The notes beneath the pieces were generated by a model. The model worked only from the letters and a program-made list of their open reading frames with translations, did not search any database and was not told the origin of the DNA. Both the position numbers and the translations under genes were made by a program. Shown here in pieces: positions 7,189 through 15,678 of a DNA stretch of 24,382 bases. Location: assembly GCA_003164255.1 (NCBI GenBank), contig PLST01000148.1, positions 1 to 24,382 of the forward strand. The letters run 5' to 3'. The stretch is from Acidobacteriaceae bacterium. Lineage in GTDB: Bacteria > Acidobacteriota > Terriglobia > Terriglobales > Acidobacteriaceae. Each line of letters opens with the position of its first letter. The first letter of the stretch is position 1.

Positions 7189-7288
7189 GAGGGAGCGAGC
7201 GCCCCTTCCTATACGATGGGGAAACGCGGATGCGATCCGCGCCGAACGATCTTTGCACGATGGCACCCGACAACCATATGGAGGATGT

Positions 7289-9142
7289 ATGCGTCGCAGA
7301 ACGTTTGTTGCTTCACTGCCACTGGCCGCCGCTGGAGCGCTGACTAATGTGAACGCGACGGCCCAGGGTTCGCCTGGTTCACAATCGCCGCAAGCCGATG
7401 GGGAAAAACCGCTGCCCAGATTTCAGGCGGTGGGCGAGGAGCGATTCATTCGGCCTGACGTACATGCAGGCGATCGGCCCTCCGGCGCGAATTTTGCATC
7501 ACGGTCGGCGGCCATGGGACGTTCCGGCGCGGCGGGGACGGCACATCCGATTGCGACCCTGACGGCAATTGAGACGCTGAAGCGCGGCGGTTCCGCTGTG
7601 GATGCGGCGATTGCGGCGAATGCGTGCCTGGGATTTCTGGAGCCGACAAGCTGCGGGCTGGGCGGCGACTGCTACGCGATGGTGTGGGATCCGAAGCTGG
7701 ACAAGGTGGTGGACCTGGCCGGATCGGGCCGCTCGCCGAAGGCGCTGACCCTTGAGACGGTGCGGCAGCGGGCGGTCAACGGCGTAATTCCATCACGGGG
7801 CGCGGTCTCCATTTCAACCCCCGGCGCGCTCGATGCATGGTGGACGCTGCACCAGCGCTATGGACAACTGAAGTGGGCGGAGATTCTGGAGCCTGCGATT
7901 CACCTGGCGGAAACCGGTGTGCCGGTGCCACAGATTATCGGTTACTACATCAAGCGCGGCCTGGCCTCGTTTCTGAGGCCTGGTTCCGGCGTGGAAGAAA
8001 CAGTAAACGCGATGCACACCTTTGCGCCCGGTGGCGCGGCGCCAAACGAAGGCGATGTGTTTCGCAATCCTGACCTTGCGCGCACGTACCGCATGATCGC
8101 CGAAGGGGGGCGCGACGCTTTCTACGACGGCCCAATCGCGCAGACCATCGAAGCGTACTTCAAGCGGATTGGCGGGTGGCTTGCGGTGAGCGATCTGCGC
8201 GAGCAGCACGCGGAGTGGAACGATCCGCTGGTGACGAAATACCGCGGCGTGGATGTGTATGGGATGGCGGCAAACACGCAGGGACTGGCCACGCTCCAGA
8301 TGCTGAACATTCTGGAGAATTTCGATCTGCGCGGAATGGGCTTTCAGTCGTCCGCATCGATCCACGCGCAGGTGGAGGCAAAGCGGCTGGCGTACGAGGA
8401 TCGCGCACGGTACTATGCGGACCCGAATTTCGCAAAGATTCCGATTGAGTGGCTGAACTCAAAAGAGTATGCGGCGGAGCGCGTAAAGCTGATTCGGCCG
8501 GACAGAATTTTGACGCTGATCGATCCGGGGCAGGCGCCGAGTCACGGAGACACGACGTACTTTACTGTTTCCGACGCGGACGGCATGATGATCTCGATGA
8601 TCCAGTCAAACTTTCGCGGGCTGGGATCGGGGTTGGTGGCCGACGGTTTGGGCTTCATGTTCCAGGACCGCGGCGAGTTGTTCTCGCTCAAGGATGGGCA
8701 TCCGAATATTTACGCGCCGGGCAAGCGGCCCTTCCAAACGATTATTCCGGGATTCACCACGAAGGACGGAAAGCCGTGGATGAGTTTTGGCGTGATGGGC
8801 GGCGACATGCAGCCGCAGGGCCAGTCGCAGATCATCATCAACCGCGTGGATTATGGATTGGATATTCAGGCCGCGGGCGACAGTCCGCGTTGGCACCATG
8901 AAGGATCGTCGCAAACCATGGGCGAGGATCTGCCGGGCCTGGGGCCGACTGGGATTCTGCGGCTGGAGTCGGGCGTGCCTGCGGCGAGCCGGAGGGCCTT
9001 GATCGAGCTGGGCTGGCAGATGGGCGAGTCCGACGGCGGGTTCGGGCGCTACGAGTGCATCGAGCACCGGATCAGCGGCCAGGACCGCTTCTATTCGGCG
9101 GCCAGCGAGATGCGCGCGGATGGTTGCGCGCTGGCCTACTAG
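7289..9142 (+). CDS. gamma-glutamyltransferase family protein, probably Tat-exported
   Basis: 617 residues; an N-terminal nucleophile hydrolase that would self-cleave into large and small subunits and act on gamma-glutamyl compounds such as glutathione, or related amides. The N-terminus MRRRTFVASLPLAAAGAL is a twin-arginine-type signal. The large-subunit signature GGSAVDAAIAANACLG and then GLGGD are present. The small subunit should begin at Thr422 in HGDTTYFTVSDADG, the usual nucleophile position. The later Gly-Gly motif is VMGGDMQPQG rather than the GSPGG of E. coli Ggt. That is common in GGT-like clades including oxamate amidohydrolase, so the substrate is uncertain. ATG at 7289 is chosen because GGAGG lies 4 nt before it and the signal peptide follows at once; the frame is open further upstream (to 7172). 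Confidence 0.9.
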   Translation: MRRRTFVASLPLAAAGALTNVNATAQGSPGSQSPQADGEKPLPRFQAVGEERFIRPDVHAGDRPSGANFASRSAAMGRSGAAGTAHPIATLTAIETLKRGGSAVDAAIAANACLGFLEPTSCGLGGDCYAMVWDPKLDKVVDLAGSGRSPKALTLETVRQRAVNGVIPSRGAVSISTPGALDAWWTLHQRYGQLKWAEILEPAIHLAETGVPVPQIIGYYIKRGLASFLRPGSGVEETVNAMHTFAPGGAAPNEGDVFRNPDLARTYRMIAEGGRDAFYDGPIAQTIEAYFKRIGGWLAVSDLREQHAEWNDPLVTKYRGVDVYGMAANTQGLATLQMLNILENFDLRGMGFQSSASIHAQVEAKRLAYEDRARYYADPNFAKIPIEWLNSKEYAAERVKLIRPDRILTLIDPGQAPSHGDTTYFTVSDADGMMISMIQSNFRGLGSGLVADGLGFMFQDRGELFSLKDGHPNIYAPGKRPFQTIIPGFTTKDGKPWMSFGVMGGDMQPQGQSQIIINRVDYGLDIQAAGDSPRWHHEGSSQTMGEDLPGLGPTGILRLESGVPAASRRALIELGWQMGESDGGFGRYECIEHRISGQDRFYSAASEMRADGCALAY

Positions 9143-9215
9143 CTTTCACAAAGTATCGGGCGCACGGGTTGCGTTTTCGCGCTAGGATGAGTGCGTCCCA
9201 CTTTATCCCATTCCC

Positions 9216-10103
9216 GTGAGCACACACGAAGCACGACTCGACTCCACCACCGCCGCGATGTCCCGCCGCCTGAGGCCACGGATTCTTTGGGGCGTGTTGG
9301 CGACACTGGTCATTTTGTTGGCGCTGCCTTGGTTCAGCGGACTGGCAGGTCGTAGGATGTTGCATCCGGCACAAACCGTTTACGTGACTGGATTCTTAAC
9401 CGATTCAACGCAGAGTTTCGGCGCTCGGGCCTGGACGGACCGGTTCGGCGACGGAACGCCGGACTTTCTGCGGCTCAACGACCCGGCAGACCAGGCCGCC
9501 TTCCGGCGCTGGTTCACGCTGATCGCCGAATACCAGGCAGTGCGGCCAAAGGCAGAGGTCCCTGCTGAGATTACGGACTGCGCGAGCCTGCTCCGCTACT
9601 CCTACCGCGAGGCGCTCAAGCGTCACGACGAAAACTGGTTTCTGGCGAGCGGGATGGAAGTGGCGGCGCCGCCCGGCGAAATTCGCGCGTGGTCCTATCC
9701 ACACACGGCGCTCGGAACGGCGCTGTTCCGGGTGAAACCGGGAGCGTTTGCGGCAGACGACGTGAAAAGCGGCGCATTCGCACAGTTTGCCGACGCGCGA
9801 ACGCTAGTGGAGCGCAATGCTTACCTGGTGAGCCGCGATGTGCACCGGGCGCTACCCGGCGATCTGCTGTTCTACCGGCAATTCGGTCAGTCGTCGCCGT
9901 GGCATTCCATGATCGTGACGCGCGTGGGGCCCGATGCCGAGGTGGTCTACGACACGGGCGAGGATCACGGCAGCTCAGGCGAACTTCGCCGTGTCGCCCT
10001 CGCGGAACTGGTCGACCATCCCGAACCGCAATGGCGGCCGGTCCAAGGGAATCCGAACTTTCTCGGCGTTTACCGCTGGAATATTCTGCGAGGAACTCCA
10101 TGA
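9216..10103 (+). CDS. DUF1175 family protein (YfaT-like), possible NlpC/P60-type cysteine peptidase fold
   Basis: 295 residues from a GTG start, with a membrane anchor or signal segment at about 20-42 (ILWGVLATLVILLALPWFSG). An in-frame ATG at 9258 would begin MSRRLRPRILWG and is equally plausible; neither has a clear Shine-Dalgarno site. The body matches DUF1175, the family of E. coli YfaT, which sits next to the alpha-2-macroglobulin YfaS. DCASLLRYSYREA (Cys122), then LPGDLLFY, then WHSMIV (His230) follow the order Cys, PGDL, His seen in NlpC/P60 peptidases, so a periplasmic peptidoglycan or amide hydrolase is possible by inference. Its stop overlaps the alpha-2-macroglobulin start as ATGA, so the two are translationally coupled. 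Confidence 0.8.
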   Translation: MSTHEARLDSTTAAMSRRLRPRILWGVLATLVILLALPWFSGLAGRRMLHPAQTVYVTGFLTDSTQSFGARAWTDRFGDGTPDFLRLNDPADQAAFRRWFTLIAEYQAVRPKAEVPAEITDCASLLRYSYREALKRHDENWFLASGMEVAAPPGEIRAWSYPHTALGTALFRVKPGAFAADDVKSGAFAQFADARTLVERNAYLVSRDVHRALPGDLLFYRQFGQSSPWHSMIVTRVGPDAEVVYDTGEDHGSSGELRRVALAELVDHPEPQWRPVQGNPNFLGVYRWNILRGTP

Positions 10104-13100
10104 GTCTCCGTAAGACGTTGTTTGCCATATGCTTTCTGCTTTTCAGTGCCTCCGCGTTCGCCAACGACGCGCCGCGCTCGTTCTCGCTGTCCACGTCGCG
10201 CACCTTTGCGCCCGGCGAGAGCGTGAAGATCCAGCTGCTGGCGCGCAACGTGCCGGAGCTGGAGTTTCGGGTCTACAAGATTCGCGATGCGCAAAAGTTT
10301 TTCGCGGGGCTCAAGGATCTGCACAGCTTCGGCGTGCAGAGCCAGTCGCCGGGGGAGCAGATTGACCAGCGGACATTGCTTGAGAGGCTGCACGATTTCA
10401 AGGCACACCTGTGGTGGCTGATGCGGCACTTCTTCCGCGGCCAATTTACCGACGAGGCGCGCGACAATTTCCGCGAGAGACAGGGCAAGCTTGGCAAGAA
10501 GAGCCGTGTGGTGGGCGCGGCGCAGTTTGCGCAGGTTCCCATTCTGAATGCTAGCCAACTGGTGGCGCGCTGGAAGCTGGAGACACCGCCGGCACTGGTG
10601 AGCGAGACGCAACAGTTGCCGATTGACGGCCTTGGCGCCGGCGTTTACCTGATTGAAGCCACCGACGGAACGTACAAGGCCTACACCGTCGCGATGGTGA
10701 CGAAGATTGCCATGGTGGAACGGGACGAGAACGGACAGGTTGCGCTCTACGTGGCCGACCGCATGACCGGCGCTCCGGTGGAGAAGGCCGATGTTGCGCT
10801 GTGGACCGGCGGACAAATGCAGTCGTCGGGTTCGACGGACGGCGACGGCATGGCGATGATCGCGATGGGCGGGAATTCTGCGCATCCCGGCACCGAGCCG
10901 GAAAACGTATGGATACTTGCGCGCCACGGAGACGACAACGCGTTGGTCACGCCGTGGGGTTACAACTTCGGCCTGCAGAACAAACCCTCACCGCTCGGCT
11001 ACATTTACACCGACAGACCCGTCTACCGGCCTGGGCACACGGTCCACATCAAGGCGATTGTGCGGCAGAGGAAAAACGACACGCTGGACCTACCGCAGGA
11101 CTGGACGCCGACGATGCAGGTAGAGGACGGCGACGCCAAGGTCGTTTTCTCCAAGACGATGAGCTTCTCGGCACATGGGACGCTGACTGCGGATTTTGAC
11201 CTGCCCGCGGATGCTTCCTTGGGCTACTACAGCATTACAGTGCGCGACCCGCAGGGGTACACGCCGGGTGGAAGCATCGACGGCAACGGCAGCTTTTACG
11301 TGGAGGACTACAAGAAGCCGGAATACCAGGTAAAGGTGACCGTGCCGGGGGTGGCGCGCGTGCTCCAGGGTAAGCAGATCCAGGCGACGATTGAGGCGAA
11401 GTACTTTTTGGGCGAGCCGGTCTCCGGCGCAAAGGTGACGTACGTGGTCCACACCTCCACGCACTACTGGTGGGATGAGGACGAGGGAGACGATAACGGC
11501 GAAGCCGATGCGGGGAGCGATAGCGGCGACGCAAGCGACGCAGACGATGCCGACAGCGGATTTGGCGAGACCGAGCAGCAGGAACACCAGGGCGTGCTGG
11601 ATGCGGATGGCTGGCTCACCATCAACTTGCCGACGAGAGTAGACGACAAGCACGAGGACCAGGACTATCGCATTGAAGCGCGGGTGACGGATGCGGCCAA
11701 TCGCGAGGTGGCCGGGCATACGACTGTGCTTGCAACCTACGGCTCGTTCCGCGTGAGCGTGGAGCCGACGAGTTACGTATTCCAGGCAGGGCAACCGACG
11801 CGCGTAAAGGTGACGGCGCAGGACTACGACGGCAAACCGGTGCAGACCCAGGTAGAAGTGCGGGCGTCGCTCGAAAAGTGGGACTCAGTTACGCACGAAA
11901 GGTCAGTGACATTGAAGGCCAGCCAGAATGCCACGACGGGAGCCGACGGAACGGTATTGCTGGATCTGCCCTTGAACGGACAGACCGGCGACTTTGAAGT
12001 GACGGCGATTGCGCACACGCCGGAGAACCGCCCAGTGCAGGGGCGGACGTGGGTGTGGATCTGGAATGGCGCGGGCGAGTGGTACACGGCCAATACACAG
12101 GCGCAGATTATCGCGGACAAGAAGAGCTACAAAGTTGGCGACACGGCTCACTTGTTGCTGGTGACCGGGCTGAAGGAATCGTGGGCCGTGGTGACGACTG
12201 AGGGCGACACGGTGCAGTCGCGGCGGCTCATGCACGCGACCGGTGAAAGCTTTGCCTTCGACGTTCCCATCAACCAGCAGTCACAGCCGAATCTGCTGGT
12301 GAATGCGGTGATTGTGCACGATAACCAGGTTTCGGTGGCGCAGAAAAGCCTGAAGGTTCCGCTCATCGAACGAACATTGACAGTGACGGCGACGGCCAGC
12401 AAGAGCCAGTACCTGCCGGGGGAGAAAGGCAGCTTTGATGTATTCGCCGCGGACGCGCAGGGAAAGCCCGTGGAGGCTGACCTGAGCTTTGGCGAAGTGG
12501 ACGAGGCGCTCTACTCGGTGCGGCCAGATACGAGCGGCGACATTGTGAGTGCGTTTTATCCGAAGCGATCTTCCGATCTTGAACCGCAGACCTCATTTGA
12601 CTTTTTCTTTACGGGGCAGGCGGGAACCAAGAGCCCGCTGCTGGCGGAGCTGAATGCCGGGCTGTTTCATCCACGCATGGCGCAGGTCAAGCCGGGGTCG
12701 GACCTGGTGGTGCCGAAGGTGCGCAAGGCGTTTCCCGATACGGCCTATTGGAATCCGAATGTGCATACGGGGCCGGACGGACATGCACGCGTGGAGTTCA
12801 ATTTTCCCGATGCGTTGACGACGTGGCGGACGACGATCCGCGCCATGACGGATGACGGGAAAGCGGGCGGCGTGGTGACGCGCGTGCTGGTGCGCAAAAA
12901 TCTGATCGTTCGGCTGGCCGCACCGCGCTTCTTCAGGCAGGGTGATGAGACGGTGCTGCGCGCGATTGCGCACAACTATCTGGCGACGGCCAAGGACGTG
13001 ACATTTGCGCTGGACGTGAGCGGCGTAGAGGTGATGAGCGGCGCCACGCAGAAAGTGAACGTACCGGCCAAGGGCGAGGCCTACGTGGATTGGCGCGTGA

Positions 13101-14830
13101 AGGCGCATGCAACGGGCAATGCTGTCCTGACCGCCAAGGCGCTGACGAATGAGGAGTCGGATGCGCTTGAGATGACACTTCCTGTGCTTGCGTACGGCGT
13201 AAAGCAGAAGGGCGCAGGCTCGGGCGTCGCGTTTTCCGGTATGGGACAGAATGAGTGGACGTACAACTATCCGGCGGGCTCGGACGCGGGCACGCGCGGG
13301 TTGACGATTACGGTTGCTCCGTCGGTGGCGGGAACCGTATTTGATGCGCTCGATTACCTGACGAGTTATCCGTGGGGTTGCACGGAACAGACGATGTCGA
13401 GCTTCCTGCCTGACCTGATTGTGGCGCAGGCCATCGACAAACTGCATTTGAAGTCGCCCATCGATCCCGCGACGCTGAAAGGCATGGTGAACGCTGGCAT
13501 CGAGCGGCTCTACAGCTACCAGCACGAAGATGGCGGCTGGGGTTGGTGGCCCGATGATCCCAGCCGGGTCTTCATGACGGCCTATGTCGTGAGCGGACTT
13601 GGGCAAGCGCAGGCTGCTGGCTGGAGCATCGAAAAAGAATCAGGCCAGGCGAATCATCTGCAAAATGGGCGAGCGTGGCTCCAGACAACGCTGGCGGCGC
13701 ATCCTGACATGGTTCCGGATCTGCGCGCCTACGTGGTGTATGCGCTGGCAACGACGGGAGGCGCACCGAAAGATGCGGTCGAAAGCGCATGGGCGAGCCG
13801 CAGCAAGCTGAGCGACGAAGGGTTGGCCCTGCTTGGCCTGGCGCTGGATGCAAGCGGTGACGGACGAGCGCATGAGGTGGTCAGCCTGCTCGAAAAGAAG
13901 GCAAAGGTCACGGACGTCGACGCGCACTGGGAAGGAAGTTACGACGGGCTGATGGAGTATTGGGACGATACTTCGAGCGAGACCACGGCCTTTGCGATCA
14001 AACTGCTCATCAAGCAGGATCGCGCGAGTGGCTTGTTGCCGAAGGCGGCGGTCTGGCTTGCGGGACATCGCGACGGCGACTATTGGTGGTCGACCAAGCA
14101 GACGGCGATGGTGATTCAGGGGCTCACGGACTATGTGGCGCTGAGTGGGGAACTGGCCAACTCGTCAGACGTTGAAGTGCTGGTGAATGGCACGAGCGTA
14201 GGCAAGCGGCACTTTGGCCCGGGCGACGGATTTGGGTCGCCATGGCGCATCCAGGTTCCGACCGCGCAACAAGGCAGCGGCGGGCATGTGGTGATTCGCA
14301 AGAGCGGCAACGGGCTCACGTACTGGTCGGCCGAGAGCGCATGGTACTCGGCGGACAAGCGGCTCTTCCAGCAAGGCAAGCTGGCGCTGAATCTCACGCG
14401 TGACTACTACCTGCTGCAGAGGCGGCAGGACAAGCCCACCGATCCCATCACGTACGATCTGGCCCCGATCAAAGGTCCGGTGCACGTGGGAGATATTGTG
14501 GCCGTAAGGCTTGCGGTGAGCGGGACCGACTGGAGCTACCTGCTGGCCGAAGATCCGATTCCGGCAGGCACGGAGTTTCTGGCGGAGACAGGCCTCTACA
14601 AGCTGAACAACAAGCCAGATTGGTGGGCCGACTGGTTTACGCGCAAGGAGTTCCACGACGACCGCGCGGCTTTCTTCAACACCGACTTTAGCGGACGCCG
14701 CGAGTACGTGTATCTGCTGAAGGTGGTGAACGCGGGCAAGTTCGTCATCAGCCCGGCGCAGGCCGGCCCCATGTATCAATCGAATGTTCAAACCACAACC
14801 GATCCCGCAACGCTGGAGGTGCAACCGTGA
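10100..14830 (+). CDS. alpha-2-macroglobulin family protein with intact thioester motif
   Basis: 1576 residues, periplasmic. The signal peptide (about 1-22, ending SAFAN) has no lipobox Cys, unlike E. coli YfhM. It is followed by macroglobulin-like domains (about 260-640; YTDRPVYRPGHTVHIKAIV is the typical MG/A2M_N motif), a bait-region part, the A2M domain (TAYWNPNVHTGPDGHARVEF, then DALTTWR), and the thioester domain with YPWGCTEQT: Cys1094 and Gln1097 would form the thioester. GGWGWWPDD starts the helical alpha-alpha barrel, and the C-terminal receptor-like domain ends DPATLEVQP. These proteins trap proteases and are thought to protect the periplasm. An acidic Asp/Glu/Ser insert lies at about 459-497. 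The ATG at 10100 has GAGG upstream and overlaps the DUF1175 stop; the frame extends upstream but out of reach of a signal peptide. Confidence 0.93.
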   Translation: MSLRKTLFAICFLLFSASAFANDAPRSFSLSTSRTFAPGESVKIQLLARNVPELEFRVYKIRDAQKFFAGLKDLHSFGVQSQSPGEQIDQRTLLERLHDFKAHLWWLMRHFFRGQFTDEARDNFRERQGKLGKKSRVVGAAQFAQVPILNASQLVARWKLETPPALVSETQQLPIDGLGAGVYLIEATDGTYKAYTVAMVTKIAMVERDENGQVALYVADRMTGAPVEKADVALWTGGQMQSSGSTDGDGMAMIAMGGNSAHPGTEPENVWILARHGDDNALVTPWGYNFGLQNKPSPLGYIYTDRPVYRPGHTVHIKAIVRQRKNDTLDLPQDWTPTMQVEDGDAKVVFSKTMSFSAHGTLTADFDLPADASLGYYSITVRDPQGYTPGGSIDGNGSFYVEDYKKPEYQVKVTVPGVARVLQGKQIQATIEAKYFLGEPVSGAKVTYVVHTSTHYWWDEDEGDDNGEADAGSDSGDASDADDADSGFGETEQQEHQGVLDADGWLTINLPTRVDDKHEDQDYRIEARVTDAANREVAGHTTVLATYGSFRVSVEPTSYVFQAGQPTRVKVTAQDYDGKPVQTQVEVRASLEKWDSVTHERSVTLKASQNATTGADGTVLLDLPLNGQTGDFEVTAIAHTPENRPVQGRTWVWIWNGAGEWYTANTQAQIIADKKSYKVGDTAHLLLVTGLKESWAVVTTEGDTVQSRRLMHATGESFAFDVPINQQSQPNLLVNAVIVHDNQVSVAQKSLKVPLIERTLTVTATASKSQYLPGEKGSFDVFAADAQGKPVEADLSFGEVDEALYSVRPDTSGDIVSAFYPKRSSDLEPQTSFDFFFTGQAGTKSPLLAELNAGLFHPRMAQVKPGSDLVVPKVRKAFPDTAYWNPNVHTGPDGHARVEFNFPDALTTWRTTIRAMTDDGKAGGVVTRVLVRKNLIVRLAAPRFFRQGDETVLRAIAHNYLATAKDVTFALDVSGVEVMSGATQKVNVPAKGEAYVDWRVKAHATGNAVLTAKALTNEESDALEMTLPVLAYGVKQKGAGSGVAFSGMGQNEWTYNYPAGSDAGTRGLTITVAPSVAGTVFDALDYLTSYPWGCTEQTMSSFLPDLIVAQAIDKLHLKSPIDPATLKGMVNAGIERLYSYQHEDGGWGWWPDDPSRVFMTAYVVSGLGQAQAAGWSIEKESGQANHLQNGRAWLQTTLAAHPDMVPDLRAYVVYALATTGGAPKDAVESAWASRSKLSDEGLALLGLALDASGDGRAHEVVSLLEKKAKVTDVDAHWEGSYDGLMEYWDDTSSETTAFAIKLLIKQDRASGLLPKAAVWLAGHRDGDYWWSTKQTAMVIQGLTDYVALSGELANSSDVEVLVNGTSVGKRHFGPGDGFGSPWRIQVPTAQQGSGGHVVIRKSGNGLTYWSAESAWYSADKRLFQQGKLALNLTRDYYLLQRRQDKPTDPITYDLAPIKGPVHVGDIVAVRLAVSGTDWSYLLAEDPIPAGTEFLAETGLYKLNNKPDWWADWFTRKEFHDDRAAFFNTDFSGRREYVYLLKVVNAGKFVISPAQAGPMYQSNVQTTTDPATLEVQP

Positions 14831-15678
14831 GTACCATTCAGGATTTTCTTCTTCGCCTTCGCCGCAGCCGGTGGTGGATTGCGATTCAGTTTGGTGGGAC
14901 GCTGGTGCTGCTGTTGGCAGGGCTGGCATGGACAAAGATCCCTGACAGGCACTGGTGGCAGGTTGTCCTCACGCTCGCGCTTCCACTGCTGGTCGTGATC
15001 TCCGTGCTGGAAACGGAGGCCGGAACGATGCGCGCGTTGGCCGACGATGACGGCAAACGCGTGAAGCTGGTGTGGGGAGCGGTCACGGTGTTGGTGTGGG
15101 CAGGGCTGTTCTGGGCCTGCTGGTTGGCGCTGGATTGGTGCGACGATCAGATTCCCTCGTGGTCAGGCTATCTGAATTCGCGGATGTCTGCCGGCGGACG
15201 CTCCATGGTCTTCACCTATAACCACTTTGCGCACTGGCTCACGGTCATCGAGTGGGTCCTACGGTGGATCATTGTTCCTGGAAAAATCATCCCTTATTCG
15301 ATTGTTTGCGCGCAGTGGGGCTGGCGGATTCCATTTCGCAGAGTGTTTCGCCTACTGCTCGGCTGGCGCTGGTGGCCTGCTGTTATCGTCGCTGCGCTGG
15401 CGGGCGTGTTGCTCCCTGCGCATTTCTTCGCCGTTCTTCCGCATGGAACCGTCTCAGCACAGATCTGGGCCGTTGCGTGGAAGCTGGTTGCGACCTATGT
15501 ACTGGTCATCAGCAGCTGGGTTCTGCTACTTGCCTGGGCCGCTGTGCTGCTTGATCGGCGCGCACCGGATTCGAATGATGACGGCGATGAACTCGGCGAG
15601 CCTGTTGCGGTCGGCTCCGGCCCACTGGGCGAAGACGCGGTTCGTCTACCGCTGCCCGAGAACGGCGACGACGCCTGA
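14827..15678 (+). CDS. polytopic membrane protein of the alpha-2-macroglobulin operon
   Basis: 283 residues with five or six hydrophobic segments (about 17-38, 43-62, 80-103, 120-150, 175-200, 215-242) and an acidic C-terminal tail (SNDDGDELGEP). It is Trp-rich. The GTG start overlaps the alpha-2-macroglobulin stop (GTGA), so it is translationally coupled and probably serves the same process. No catalytic motif seen and no family recognised. The last 33 nt overlap the 3' end of the SpoIID gene on the other strand. Confidence 0.82.
   Translation: MSTIQDFLLRLRRSRWWIAIQFGGTLVLLLAGLAWTKIPDRHWWQVVLTLALPLLVVISVLETEAGTMRALADDDGKRVKLVWGAVTVLVWAGLFWACWLALDWCDDQIPSWSGYLNSRMSAGGRSMVFTYNHFAHWLTVIEWVLRWIIVPGKIIPYSIVCAQWGWRIPFRRVFRLLLGWRWWPAVIVAALAGVLLPAHFFAVLPHGTVSAQIWAVAWKLVATYVLVISSWVLLLAWAAVLLDRRAPDSNDDGDELGEPVAVGSGPLGEDAVRLPLPENGDDA

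Noticed and set aside
7185..7217. TTGAGA ... TATACG/TACGAT as promoter of the gamma-glutamyltransferase gene
   Set aside because: The spacers are 19 or 21 nt for the better -10 readings, so it is not convincing.
9689..10099. Upstream extension of the alpha-2-macroglobulin frame
   Set aside because: It overlaps the DUF1175 gene in another frame and would bury the signal peptide; the ATG at 10100 has a Shine-Dalgarno site and couples to the previous stop.
12593..13606. 337-codon open frame on the minus strand
   Set aside because: Opposite the conserved thioester region of the alpha-2-macroglobulin; Arg/His-rich composition typical of shadows.
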